A DNA stretch of 64,000 nt from Punica granatum (Eukaryota; Streptophyta; Magnoliopsida; Myrtales; Lythraceae). The notes under the pieces are model-generated. The model was not told the DNA's origin. It saw only the letters and a program-made list of their open reading frames with translations, and searched no databases. Both the position numbers and the translations under genes were made by a program. The number at the start of each line of letters is the position of its first letter. Within the stretch, counting starts at the first letter, position 1. Shown here in pieces: positions 46,371 to 57,344 of the stretch. Location of the stretch: the NCBI RefSeq assembly GCF_007655135.1, contig NC_045131.1, positions 13,686,001-13,750,000 of the forward strand. The letters run 5' to 3'.

Positions 46371-48090
46371 CAACATCTCTTTTCATATGTGGCCAATAGA
46401 AGTGTTCTTGCAAAATAGCTAAAGTCTTTGCTACTCCAAAATGTCCCATTAATCCCCCACCATGTGATTCCTGCACTAATAACTCTCTCAAGGAACAATT
46501 TGGCACGCATAACTTATTCTCTCGAAACAGAAAGTCATCATGCCTAAAGAACTTACCACAAGGAATTTTCTCACAAGCTCGATATTCCTCACAAAATTCA
46601 TGGTCATTAGCATATAAATTTTTAATGTGCTCAAAACCAAGCAATTTTGCATCAAGTGTAGAGAGTAATGTATACCTGCGAGAAAGTGCATCGGCGACCA
46701 CATTCTCCTTACCTTGCTTATACCGAATGACGTATGGAAACGTCTCAATGAACTCCACCCATCGGGCATGTCTTTTGTTTAGTTTGTGTTGGCCCTTCAA
46801 GTGTTTCAAGGACTCATGATCGGTGTGTATCACGAACTCCTTAGGCCATAGGTAGTGCTGCCACGTCTCTAAAGCTCGAACCAATGCAGACAACTCTTTA
46901 TCATAAGTTGGATAGTTTAAGGCTGCCCCGCTTAGTTTTTCGCTGAACTAGGCAATTGGTCGTCCTTCCTGCATGAGAACTACACCTATACCAACACCTG
47001 AAGCATCACATTCAATCTCAAAAGTTTTAGAAAAGTTAGGTAAAAATAATAAAGGAGCGTTGGTCAACTTCTCTTTGATTAGCTGAAACGCCTTCTCTTG
47101 TTCTTCTCCCCATCGAAATCCAACGTTTTTCTTGATCACTTCAGTAAGTGGTGCTGCTATGCTACTAAAGTCCTTCACGAACCGCCGGTAGAAACTAGCA
47201 AGTCCATGAAAACTACGAACATTACTTACACTTGTGGGACTAGGCCACTCTTGGATTGCACGTACCTTCTCCTCATCAACCTGTATACCTTGTGCACTAA
47301 CAACAAATCCCAAAAAAACAAGCTTATCGGAGCAAAAAGTACACTTCTTCATATTAGCAAATAACTTTTCCTTCCTAAGCACATCTAAAACAGATTTCAA
47401 ATGTACCTTATGATCATCTAAGTTTTTGCTGTAAACGAGTATATCATCAAAGTAAACAACCACAAATATACATATAAATGCACGCAAAATATGATTCATA
47501 AGTCTCATAAAAGTGCTTGGAGCATTAGTCAAACCAAAAGGCATAACTAACCATTCATACAAACCGTATTTTGTTTTAAAGGCAGTTTTCCATTCATCTC
47601 CTTCTTTCATTCTAATCTGATGATAACCACTCTTTAAATCAATTTTAGAAAATACACAAGAACCATGTAGCTCATCTAACATATCATCTAAACGAGGAAT
47701 AGGATGACGATACTTTACCGTTATGTTGTTGATTGCTCGGCAATCAACGCACATTCTCCACGTCCCATCCTTCTTAGGTACAAGTATTATTGGAACAGCG
47801 CATGGGCTCAAGCTCTCCCTCACGTACCCTTTCTCTAACAACTCCTTTACTTGCCGTTGAAGCTCCTTTGTCTCCTCAGGATTGCTCCTATAGGCTGGTC
47901 GGTTTGGAATTGTCGCACCGGGAACAAAATCAATTTGATGTTCAATCCTTTGGATTGGAGGTAAGCCATGTGGTGTTTCCTTGGGAAAGACATCCTCATA
48001 CTCCTGCAAAAGAGAAACAACAGAACTAGGAAGAGAGATATCAAGTTCGTTAGTATTGAAAAATGCCTCTTTGTACAAAAGTACAATCAT
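46330..48090 (-). pseudogene. Gypsy reverse transcriptase, RNase H and integrase zinc finger
   Basis: Reverse transcriptase words [45 protein letters not shown] and the catalytic YFDDILVYS are intact. RNase H begins with [16 protein letters not shown] at 46948-46950, where Tyr is usual (IAYFSEKL), cuts it. RNase H resumes in frame ([33 protein letters not shown]). The integrase H2C2 finger has its HFGVAKT/HFYWPHM part in this frame and its cysteines in the next frame after the shift near 46365. Confidence 0.92.
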
Positions 48091-48093
48091 CGG

Positions 48094-48801
48094 CTAATTT
48101 AAAAACATTGCTTGCCTAATTTCTCCCATGTTTGCATAAAAATTCTTTTGTTTTCTCTCTGATTTTCTCTCAATGGCCGAATTTTGATTTTCTTTTTCTC
48201 TCTCATTTTTCTCGGCCTCTCTCTGATTTTCACTCTTTTTCTTCTGTTCACTCTCTTTCTTTTGATCACTCTCTTTTTGCAATCTCACTTGATCTTCATA
48301 TACTTGCTGCGGAGTCAATGGTACAAGAGTGATTGATCGTTGATTAAGTATAAAGGAGTATTTGTTCGTAAAGCCATCATGCTTCACACGCCTATCAAAT
48401 TGCCATGGACGTCCAAGCAACAAATGTCCTGCTTGCATTGGTACTACATCACACAACACTTCATTTTCGTATTTACCGATTCGAAATGCAACTAACACCT
48501 GCTTGTCCACCCTTATTTCACCACTATCATTTAACCATTGCAATTTGTATGGCTTGGGGTGCTTCAGCATGGGTAGTCCTAATTTTTCCACCATTGTTAT
48601 GCTTGCGACATTAGTACAACTACCATCATCAATAATCACACTACATACCTTGTCTTTGATATAGCACATAGTGTGAAAGATGTTCTCCCGCTGTATTTCT
48701 TCAACTCCTTTTATTTGCAAGCTCAATGCTCTCCTTGCCACCAATGTTAATGCATCTGGAGCTAAATATTCCTCCTCGAGAACGTCCTCCAATGGGGGCA
48801 T
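48094..48801 (-). pseudogene. Gypsy aspartic protease region
   Basis: Frame with EEYLAPDALTLVARRALSLQ, CYIKDKVCSVIIDDGSCTNV (retropepsin-like; active-site Asp in IIDDGSCTN) and AGHLLLGRPWQFDR. It is followed by a long Lys/Glu/Gln-rich stretch (about residues 170-225) of low complexity, then stops (TAA) just before the reverse transcriptase frame. Confidence 0.85.
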
Positions 48802-49196
48802 GTCATCGGGATCACTTTTCTTTGGAACGATGGGAATTTCATCTTAATACTACCCAAGTTATTGTCTTCCCGATTCCTATGTTCTCTAAACCGCCCTCCA
48901 TGTTTCCTATTACTAACAACTGAATCTCGATCATCTTCATCAAAACCAGCCCCATAATTCTCTTCATCTTCAACCCTCACTTCCCTCGGTTGAACTATTT
49001 CCTTCCTACATGCATTAAGAGCGTTTTGTGGCTGCTCCACACGTTTATTCTCCATCAGATCTATCCGTTCATGAAACTGCTCAAACTCCAACCTCATCAC
49101 ACGCCTCATCTCACTCATCATGGCCTCTATAAGTATTTTCGAATCAGCCAATTTCGTAGCACCTTCAGGAATACTCTTAGCACTGTTGTGAGACAT
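48762..49196 (-). pseudogene. Gypsy gag, internally deleted
   Basis: The start MSHNSAKSIPEGATKLADSK runs through an acidic stretch (VEDEENYGAGFDEDDRD) to IKMKFPSFQ, where the capsid domain normally begins. The sequence then jumps directly to the region before protease (DPDDMPPLEDV in another frame). Nearly the whole capsid and the zinc knuckle are missing, so no working Gag can come from this copy. Confidence 0.85.
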
Positions 49197-49862
49197 GATT
49201 GCTGCAAAATAAAGTTAGAAAAAAAATGGACCTCACAATTCTCTCCCTTACGTGTTTACACTCAAGAATGCGAATCACTCTACACTCGTGTTTTCACTCA
49301 AATAAACGTGGCTTTTAACCCTCTAATATTCTCACCGCTCTTGCCTTTTTCCACTCGACAATTCTCTTTCAGTTCCTTTGGAACTAAACAAACAACTCCA
49401 AATTTTCCAGCAACAATTCACCAAGAACTCATCAAGGAAAATTAATGATCAAAGGAAATTTCAGGAAGAAAAGAAGCAAGAGAAAAGGCAACTACTATGA
49501 AGGATTAAATAAACCAGAATGTTATATGAAATTATGGGATCAGAATCAATGCAGATTACAAAGAACGAGAAATAACAACTTTAGAATGGTCTGATGTAAA
49601 AAATTTGGATCAAATTGACAATGATGTCTTAATTCTTTTCTTTTGATCCTTTTTTTTTCAGCTCTGTATTTTTTTGGCCGATTTTTTTCTTCTTTTTTTT
49701 CAGCTCTATTTTTTTTTCAGCTGTGTTTTTTTTTTGGCCGAAATTTTTTTTCAGCTCTTTTTTTTCTGCTAACAATCCGCAAAGAACAAAACTCGATGAA
49801 GCGAAACTCAGCAAATTGAAACAAAAAAAAATGGATAGGATAAACCCGATTTGGAGCCTGAT
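49197..49862 (-). other. Leader region of the gypsy element
   Basis: Non-coding leader between primer-binding site and gag. 49650-49770 carries a homopolymer-rich array in which TTTTTTTTCAGCTCT and TTTTTTGGCCGA alternate several times. Confidence 0.6.
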
Positions 49863-49874
49863 GCTCTGATACCA
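49863..49874 (-). other. Primer-binding site (initiator tRNA-Met)
   Basis: Minus strand TGGTATCAGAGC, the exact 12-base complement of the 3' end of plant initiator tRNA-Met, two bases after the end of the 5' LTR (49877). Confidence 0.95.
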
Positions 49875-49876
49875 AA

Positions 49877-50685
49877 TGATGCGATTCCCGTCAAGAATGA
49901 CGAGACCCGACAACTAAAGGAACCCAAGATCGTTCCACGATCAGATTTGATTGACGAACCCTCGACCCGTTGTTCACTACAAAAACAAGAACCTTGGTAT
50001 AACTGACCTCAACCCGTTGTTTAATGCGAAACAAGAACCTCGGTATATAGGAAGACGCCACAAACGGTGATGGAAAGCCGCTTGATAAGTCGATGAAGAC
50101 GCCACAAACGGTGGTGGAAATCTGTTTGATAAGTCGATGATGAACGCCACGGAAACTTCCGATAAGTTCGATTAGTTCTTCAAGAACCAAAGAGAATACT
50201 CTCACAATTTTTGAATGTTCCTTCTTTATTAAAAATTGACTAAGATGAATATATATAGACATAAAGTAATCCTAATCTGGCCATATCTCCTCCTAAAGAT
50301 AAAGAAATTAACACCTAGAATATCGATAGAGATATGACATAATCTATAAAGATATGAAATCTAAATACCTCTAGAATATCTCTATGAGATTTAAACTTTA
50401 AACAAATCTGATGATATCTTCTCTTGATCATCAAATATTCTAGAAGCTTCATCAAACACTTGCTGAATTTAGCATTGTCCAGAATCTTCGATAACTTGAA
50501 TAATGTTGATGGATCTTTGTGGACCACGTGATTCATGTCCAATGGGCCTCCACGAATTTGCTTGAGCCCAAACCTCTTGAATCAGGCCGTTGAGTTCATC
50601 TTTAAACTTCTTTGCTCGTGCTCGCGTAATGGGTCCAATTGGAACTTGAGCTGGATCCCTTGAAGTCGTGCTACGATTTGCATCA
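49877..50685 (-). repeat. 5' LTR of the gypsy element
   Basis: 809 bp, differing from the 3' LTR at about ten bases plus one indel by eye. It ends next to CACTT at 50686-50690. Confidence 0.95.
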
Positions 50686-50690
50686 CACTT

Positions 50691-51110
50691 AATCCCCACC
50701 GGAGCAGGCGGGGATGGCGTCATCATGGCAGCTGAGCTGGCCGTCCTCGGGAATGACGGGCGACGAGCACAGTTTTGAGGAACAAGAGGCAGCAGACGAA
50801 GAAGAGGTGGAGGAGGAGGACAAGGACGAGGTGGAGGACATGTAGTGAGAGGTGAACTCCTGGGACTTGGGCCGCCGAGGATAGGGGAGAGCATTGTCGG
50901 GATAGGAGGGGAGTAGAGACGGCCTCGTATGAGTTGAGCGAGTCGTTGTTGCCTTGGGGTCTATCGTTGTTGACTCAAGGAGATGAAGGAGAGGAGAGAT
51001 GGAGAGAGTGAGTGGGGCAAATTTTGAGAGTTGAAAAGATTTGGGCTCTTTTTTAAAGAATGAGCGGGCCAGTAACACGTGTAATTCTCTTATTGGTTCA
51101 GTTCAAATCT
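50691..51110 (-). other. Open sequence split by the gypsy insertion (right part)
   Basis: Minus-strand frames of about 130 codons with Ser-rich composition (SSTSSLSSSSTSSSSAASC) and SSPVIPEDGQLSCHDDA. They continue, across the target duplication, with the sequence at 44580 and below. The AT-rich, TTTGCCCCAC-containing upstream part is like the arm of the gene-carrying MITE at 2064. It may be a captured or decayed host sequence; no family recognised. Confidence 0.35.
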
Positions 51111-51407
51111 CATGGGGTGATTTAAGAGGGATGGACTGTATTGATGTTTAGTATTTTGGGACAGTAATGGTGCGATGATGAAAAAACCCAATTGATGTAA
51201 AATAATAATTGGAGAACGAAATTGAAACCTACAAGGACTAAATTGATACATAAAAGGACGAAATTAATATATAAATGACTCAATTGAGCCAAATCCTCTT
51301 ACTCGAGGACTCAATTGATGTAAAAAAATAGGTGAAGGACCAAATTGACGTGAAGTCAATCTCTCAGGGACGAAATAGTTAATTTACTCGTTCACAACCC
51401 CCGCCTC
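51111..51407. other. Spacer with dispersed-repeat motifs
   Basis: Phrases such as GGACTAAATTGA, GGACTCAATTGATGTAAAA and GGACCAAATTGACGTGAA repeat about every 35-60 bases, the usual look of an old DNA-transposon or satellite-like terminus. No gene. Confidence 0.4.
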
Positions 51408-52380
51408 GTGTTAAAATTATCTATACAAATTTACCGTATGTGCATCATTCGGCTTTGTTATTTTGATTTATTTAGTATTTTTTTTATCTGTTTATCATAC
51501 TAAAACAATATTTGTATTATATGAATTGATTCAATATTTTAACATGGTGGTCAAACTTATAAATAAGAATGCAAATCTAATAAAATTGAAAGTTTTCAAT
51601 ACAATTTTATGATATATTTTATTTTTCTATTTATATGTTATCTTGGTAAATTTAAAGGATTTCATAACTCTAATGGTATATTATTAATTACTTCTGATTA
51701 AAAAAGATATAGTATTTTCCAAATGATATTTCTTTATTTTTAAATCATATTAGCTTGCAATTTTAAACATTGTATTCACTTTTACTGAAGCACATTTATC
51801 TTTCTGGCAAATAATATTTTTCTTTGACCGGCAATAATTCGATGCAACTTTTATGGTAAGTTAGGCATATTTTTATTATGGTAAATGTTAAGTTGGGGCA
51901 ACCCTTGGTCTCACACTTTTTTACAAAGTGCGTCTATATTAAAATTATCTATGCAAGTTATAGTAAATTATAATTTACTATAACGTGTGGTCGTACGGCT
52001 TTGTTTGATTTATTTATTTAGTATTGTGTTCCCCCATTTATCACGCTAAAATGTAATCTTTGTTTTATAATGAATAGACTCAGTATTTTAACATGATGAT
52101 CAAACTCGGGTGAAAATAAGAATATGAATCTAATAAAATTGTAAATGCTCAGTATAATTTTATAATATATTGTATTTTTATATTATATGTTATTCGAGTA
52201 AAATTTTAAAATTTTTATAATTCTAATGATTTATTCTTACTTACTTCTGATTAAAAAGATATAGCATTAATATTTTAACTTTTCAAAATTAAAATTTTTA
52301 TAATTTTTAAAACAGTATTTATTTTTTCTATTGCATTAATTGAAGCACATTTACTGTTCTCGCAATATGTTTAAATTATA
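51408..52380. repeat. Copies B and C of the ~540-bp repeat, in tandem
   Basis: TTAAAATTATCTAT. recurs at about 51412 and 51950 (period about 538). Each unit continues with TTTGATTTATTTA, GAAT.GA.TCA.TATTTTAACAT, AATCTAATAAAATTG, TTACTTCTGATTAAAAA and GAAGCACATTTA. The same unit, single, lies at 43015-43508. No coding capacity. Confidence 0.75.
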
Positions 52381-53049
52381 TAAGGTAAGAGGGTGAAGAA
52401 TTTGTTTGACTTTTATTTCCAATTATATTCGGTTGAAAATAACTAGAACTTCTTTCTAATAATTAGTACCTGCCCACTTTTTCATATAAGGTAAGAGGAG
52501 AAGAATTTGTAGAGCGCTCCTTCTTTTTTTAATTTTTATTTTATTAAATAAATATATTGCAATAATTATTGTCTTATCATTATTTTTTTATGTCAAATTA
52601 ATCAGTAAGTTTTTATTCAATTGCATTTTCCTTTTGTGATCAATTCACACTCATCTATTTTCTAATGGTATTGTCTTTTCTAAAATGATATTTGATATTT
52701 ATAGATATACTAGTAAATATACAAGTGCATTGTACATGAAAAGTTATTTTATCATGTTATAATAATATCTAAAAAGTTATAAAACAATATGTATATATCT
52801 CTAAGATTATAAATTATCTTATTGAATATAATTATTAAAGTGCATTAAATTAATAAATATTAAATTGTTTAATCAATTATTGAAATTAATAGATAAAATT
52901 TTCATTCATATAAATTAAACTTAACTATATTTAGTAAAAACCAAAAGTAAGTCGATGTACTTAAAAAATTACCCTTATAAAAAATACATGAATGATAATG
53001 AAGAAGGAGGAAAATAGTAATTCTTGTTAATATAAAACTAAAAAGGTTA
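52381..53049. other. AT-rich spacer
   Basis: No gene. GGTAAGAGGGTGAAGAATTTG (52384) and GGTAAGAGGAGAAGAATTTG (52490) form a short imperfect direct repeat about 105 bp apart. Confidence 0.4.
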
Positions 53050-54735
53050 ACATTATATATATTTAGATTGTTGATATGCGCTACGCGCAGCATACACAAC
53101 ATTGCAGGAAGAATAGTACATTCAAAAGAGGACATAGTAACCTCCATTTCGTGCAAACGTGATAAAAAAAGTCGAATTAGGCCCATGAATTTTTCTCAAC
53201 AGGCCTCAACAAAAAGATCGAGATCATCCGCAAATATACGGGAGATCCATGGGCGGATAGCTATCTCAAGCAGTGTTATCAGAACCGGACCGGACTGGCC
53301 GATTCGACCGGTCGGACTAGAAACCGGACCTATATCCGGTCCAGTTCTCTTAAAACCGGAAATGCATAAAAAACCCGGTGAACCCAAAAAACCGGCCGGG
53401 TTTTAAATAAACCCATTGAACCCATTCAAACCGGCCGGTTCATGGGTTCATAAAATTTTAAAAGAAATCAGATCCGGCTCCCTAGCCCGAAATGCAGGAA
53501 ATCGCAAAATTGAATCGAAAAGTGAAAACCTAGTCTTCTTCCTTCTATTCTTCATCTTTGCTCTTCTCAGACTCAGACTTAGTTCATCATTCCAGAAGCA
53601 ATGCGATAGATTGGAGGTGAATCCAACCGGTTTGGCATGAGATTCGACATCCGGACGGCCGTGGAGAGCAAGACGATTGGAGCAAGCATTTCAACAAGCA
53701 GTTTGGAGGCAGAATAGCCACAACGAAAGGGACAATATTCAGTAAAAGGAATGGAAGACCATGAGCTAAGCAGAGGAAGAGAGAATAGGTGCTCTTCTTG
53801 GCTTGGGATTCGACAATCGGCTAGCGTCAAGGTTGAGATGATTGGAGGAGGCGTTTCAACAAGCAATTTGGAGGTGAGAGCACACTGAGGAAGGGAGAGA
53901 ACAATTGGAATGCGACGCTCGAGCAACAGCACCAGATCCGACCCCGACTCCCCCTGACTCGAGCAAACCTCTCGCCCTTCCTCCCCCCCTTCCCGCACTC
54001 CAACTCGCGCCCCCGCCACAGAACTAGCGACGGGAAATCCAAAAGCCTCGTCGCCATCGAATCACCACGTTGCCATCACCAAGAACCCTAGACACACAAG
54101 TTGAGCTATCAGCTAGCTTCCCACTGCTTTCAATGAGCAGAGAAGAGACACGAAGGGAAGGGAAGGGAATGGGGGAGCAGTTAATCAACAGAGTCTAGAA
54201 GATTCCTATGATCGGTGTTTATTTTTTTACTTTTATTTTATATTATTATCCTAAAATAATAAGTATTTATTTATTTTATAATTAAACAGGCGGTCCGACC
54301 CATTGAACCCCCGGTTGAACCCATAAACCCATGAACCCATACCTCGACCGGTTCGATATCCGGTCCGGTTCTGATAACACTGATCTCAAGAGCAGGCTAT
54401 TAGTGTCTCAATGGCAAAGGACTAGCGGAGATAGACCATAGGCTTTATGGAGATAGACTTTTATAGACATAGATTTTCATATTGCCTATCAAATGATTCA
54501 TAGCACGAACCATCTCCTGAGCAATGATGATATTGTCATGAAGAATGCCTACTCGGGACAAAGCTGACTTGATTAGGACAGACTAGCAGCTTAGCCACGT
54601 GTGTTCCACCTATTAGCAATCAACTCTGTGATCAATTTATACACACATTGCATAAACTTATAGGCCTGAAATTATGCAGTCACCAGGTTCTTCACTTTGG
54701 GAATAAGCACAATTGACGCGTCATTCACAGAGGAG
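53050..54735 (-). pseudogene. LINE reverse transcriptase remnant, split by a hAT element
   Basis: Minus strand, in two pieces. 54735-54383 contains SIVLIPKVKNLVTA, then after a frameshift RPISLCNV, then SPNQ-like VCPNQVSFVP and IIIAQEMVRAMNHLIG in further frames. 53270-53050 contains ISRIFADDLDLFVEA, the catalytic A-D-D motif of non-LTR reverse transcriptase. These are in correct family order. The part between them (palm with the first Asp) was already deleted before the hAT element inserted. Stops and frameshifts make it dead. Confidence 0.7.
53271..54382. mobile_element. hAT-like non-autonomous transposon with 8-bp target duplication
   Basis: The element begins CAGTGTTATCAGAACCGG, and its other end, read inward, also begins CAGTGTTATCAGAACCGG. 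ATCTCAAG flanks both sides exactly (53263-53270 and 54383-54390). The ends are crowded with CCGGTT/AACCGG words (53280-53450 and 54290-54370). An internal unit near 53660-53720 recurs near 53829-53880 (GATTGGAG.A..C.TTTCAACAAGCA). No transposase. The open frames inside (minus, up to 146 codons) are not protein-like enough to call. Confidence 0.85.
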
Positions 54736-54898
54736 ATGGATCTAAATAGACAATAAATTGGCACCGTTAGAAATTTGAAGATAAAAGTTTCACAAAAATT
54801 GACAATCTATATATTATGTAATTAACGAGAGTAGAAACCGTCATATAAGCTACCTATTCCAATAAATTTATTTCTTCTTCCAGTAGGTCCTCTTTAAA
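54736..54898. other. Short spacer
   Basis: No feature recognised. Confidence 0.4.
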
Positions 54899-55272
54899 GG
54901 GCTATTTGGATAGTGGGAAAGTTTCGACTTTCCCAAGAAAATTCAAACTTTCCTGCCCATTTTCTAGTATTTAGAGGGAAAATTTTAACCCGAGATAATG
55001 CTCCATGGTTAAAAGTTTCTAGCCTTAAGTGAGAAAGGTTTTCCCTTCGTGACACATGGTATTTTTAGATACCATCGTGAATTTCACGAGTCAACTCACA
55101 TAAGTAAATTAAATATTATAATATTACTCACTTTTTCAGTAATTTACGGCGCTTATCAAACACAACAATCTCACATTCCTTTTATATATTCACGAGAAAT
55201 GATTTCGTGGTTAAAATTTTCCTTGCAATAATAAAATCCTAGCAATCTTACAATCCGCTATCCAAATGATCC
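54899..55272. mobile_element. MITE with GGATAG inverted ends
   Basis: Left end GGGCTATTTGGATAGTGGG; right end, read inward, GGATCATTTGGATAGCGG. It carries AAAGTTTCGACTTTCCCAAG and, on the other side, TTAAAATTTTCCTTGCAA as loosely paired arms. 374 bp, no coding capacity. A target duplication could not be assigned, so the superfamily is uncertain. Confidence 0.5.
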
Positions 55273-55703
55273 AATCTTTTATTTTGTGGGCTCCTCTCGT
55301 ACTAATTCTTTTTGATTCCTGAATATTCCTCTTCCATTTTTTATCCCACCATTAATTTATATTATTTTCCAGAATTTTTGTTTTTCTATTATTTGAATAA
55401 TTATATTTTAGAAAAAATATAATATATAATTTATTATGTATATAACGTGAAGTTCATCGATAAACTTTTTCTAAAATTATATAGAACAACCTGAGGATAT
55501 TTCAGTAAAATTGACGTCCGCGTTATGCGACTAGTTCTTTATTAATTATGGTATAGAGGTAATCGAAATTTTAAGTCGTCACAGGAACAATTTGATGGAC
55601 ATTCTACCTTAACAAATTTGCAATATATCATCCAAAATTATATTTCTTTATACCATATTGCACGCATCATGTCACTGTATCTTCTCCAAACAATATTATC
55701 CTA
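55273..55703. other. AT-rich spacer
   Basis: No gene or clear repeat seen. Confidence 0.4.
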
Positions 55704-57060
55704 CGTTGAGAATTTATATCCCACATGAAAAAAAAATAAGAAGATTCAAATGGGTTTATAAGAATTGGGTACCAATCTATTGGTTCGAACTTTTGAGTTG
55801 GAGATAAGCACAATTCTTATAAACCAAGTAAAAATTTTACATGGTATCAGAGCAAGTCGATCGTGATGAGTCCACTGTAATCATATTCGAAGTCGGCATC
55901 TTTCACATACGTGCATTGATCACGTAAATTGCCTTCGTAAGAGTGGAGAGCTTTTCCTGGAGTCTTTCGTTGTGTACCAGTTTCATTGTTCGATCAACCC
56001 AATGAAGAGACCGTGAAGAAGAATGCATCTGCAAGACTCACATTTTGTTGCACTCCATGTTTGTCTTGAGGGTGTTAGAGAAGTACCATCAACCAGTCCA
56101 TATAGGCCATTGGACCGAAGGCGAGTCGAGAACATCGACTTCAAGATCGTACAATTACAATGATTGAGCAGCACATTGATCAGGTTCATTATACTGGCAA
56201 CAATGGCAATGATCTCCCACCACCATCCCCCTCCCCCGCCTCAAGCCATTTCATTCGACACCTGAAGGCAAAAGTCTAAAGTCAATTGTTATTCCTTGAC
56301 CTCTGAAGCTAATGAGCTCTAGTCAATTTCTTGATGACTATTGGGCAAAGAACTTAAGTCAATCTATACTTGTTATCTGCTATGCCAAGGAGCCCATGTC
56401 ATCGAACTCATCTCTACATGCAAGATGAATATTTCGCTTCACTACATGCTTGTTTTGCATGGGAGTGTTTAGAGATATTATTTTGTTATTTAGGAAATAA
56501 AATATTTTCAGAATAAGATCATATATATAAGTTAGGTAGATAATATTCTTGAGATTTTCTAGATAGAACTTAGATATTATTTTGCATCTATGAATATTTT
56601 TTGAAGATTTTCCATAGCCTATAAATAGGTTAATTATCTATCTTATTTGACGAGTCATTCTATTGCATCAATATATTCTAGTTTTGGCCTTATGGCTGCC
56701 ACCACATATCCTTTTTATCTTTGGTCTACTTTCATTATATAAAATTCGTCATGGCATGAAAGCGAATTACGCTTCCGTGCACCCGTATGGACTCACACCA
56801 TGTCAGGCACAAAGTTTGAGAGCAGCCAAAAAGTGCGCCTCGTGTCTGTCCCCCCTCGCTTGAACATGAAAGATGAGCCCGACTCGTGATTAGTTATTGG
56901 TGGCGGGTATTTAAGGACATGTGGTATGTGATGACAAATGAGAAAAGATCACATGTTGCCACGTAAGAACGAGTGTTAAGAGTTTATATCCCACATGGGA
57001 AAATTAAGATAACTCCAATGGGTTTATAAATAATTAGATGCCACAATCTACTGACTTGAT
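55704..57060 (+). mobile_element. LTR retrotransposon remnant (copia/TRIM-like), nested
   Basis: The first LTR-like piece (about 55704-55844: TTGAGAATTTATATCCCACA ... GGGTTTATAAGAATTGGGTA) is followed by the primer-binding site TGGTATCAGAGC (55846-55857). The start of a second LTR-like piece (TGTTAAGAGTTTATATCCCA) lies at 56974 and decays by about 57060. Between them is no intact gag or pol. A different LTR-like unit (TGTTTAGAGATATTATTTTG ... CTATAAATAGGTTAATTATC) starts near 56466, so two elements seem to be nested or recombined. Confidence 0.6.
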
Positions 57061-57224
57061 CTTTGATAAACAAAAACATTGATAAACAATAAGATTCAAC
57101 TCCACTATACATGTAAATCATACGCATCTTGCAATTTTACATAAGCACAAATCTTTTTTGCTTACTACGAAAATAAGTGCAGGTCTATTTCACCTACAGA
57201 AATAAAATACCAATAAAAACGTCT

Positions 57225-57344
57225 TTATTGGTGGTGAAAAAAGTTCACCCAACTGAGGCCTACTCTATACCAATAAAATATGACATCATTTTTCACATCA
57301 TTATTGGTGGTGAAAAAAGTTCACACAACTGAGGCCCACTCTAT
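57225..57344. repeat. Direct repeat, 76-bp spacing
   Basis: TTATTGGTGGTGAAAAAAGT followed by TCACCCAACTGAGGCCTACT at 57225 recurs at 57301 with two changes over about 44 bases. Probably a local duplication. Confidence 0.85.

Larger units (their letters stand above)
44586..50685 (-). mobile_element. Ty3/gypsy LTR retrotransposon, recent insertion
   Basis: 6100 bp, transcribed leftward. Flanked by CACTT at 44581-44585 and 50686-50690 (5-bp target duplication). LTRs of 810 and 809 bp begin TGAT and end ATCA. By eye they differ by about ten substitutions and one indel (about 1.2%), so insertion is recent. A primer-binding site for initiator tRNA-Met and a polypurine tract are present. Coding order gag, protease, reverse transcriptase, RNase H, integrase is that of Ty3/gypsy. 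The pol frame runs through the polypurine tract into the 3' LTR, a trait I recall for CRM-type (centromeric) elements; lineage assignment is tentative. gag is internally deleted and pol has a stop and a frameshift, so it is non-autonomous. Confidence 0.95.

Noticed and set aside
53579..54019. 146-codon minus-strand frame inside the hAT-like element
   Set aside because: Covers the imperfect internal duplication, has no recognised domain, and is not like a hAT transposase.
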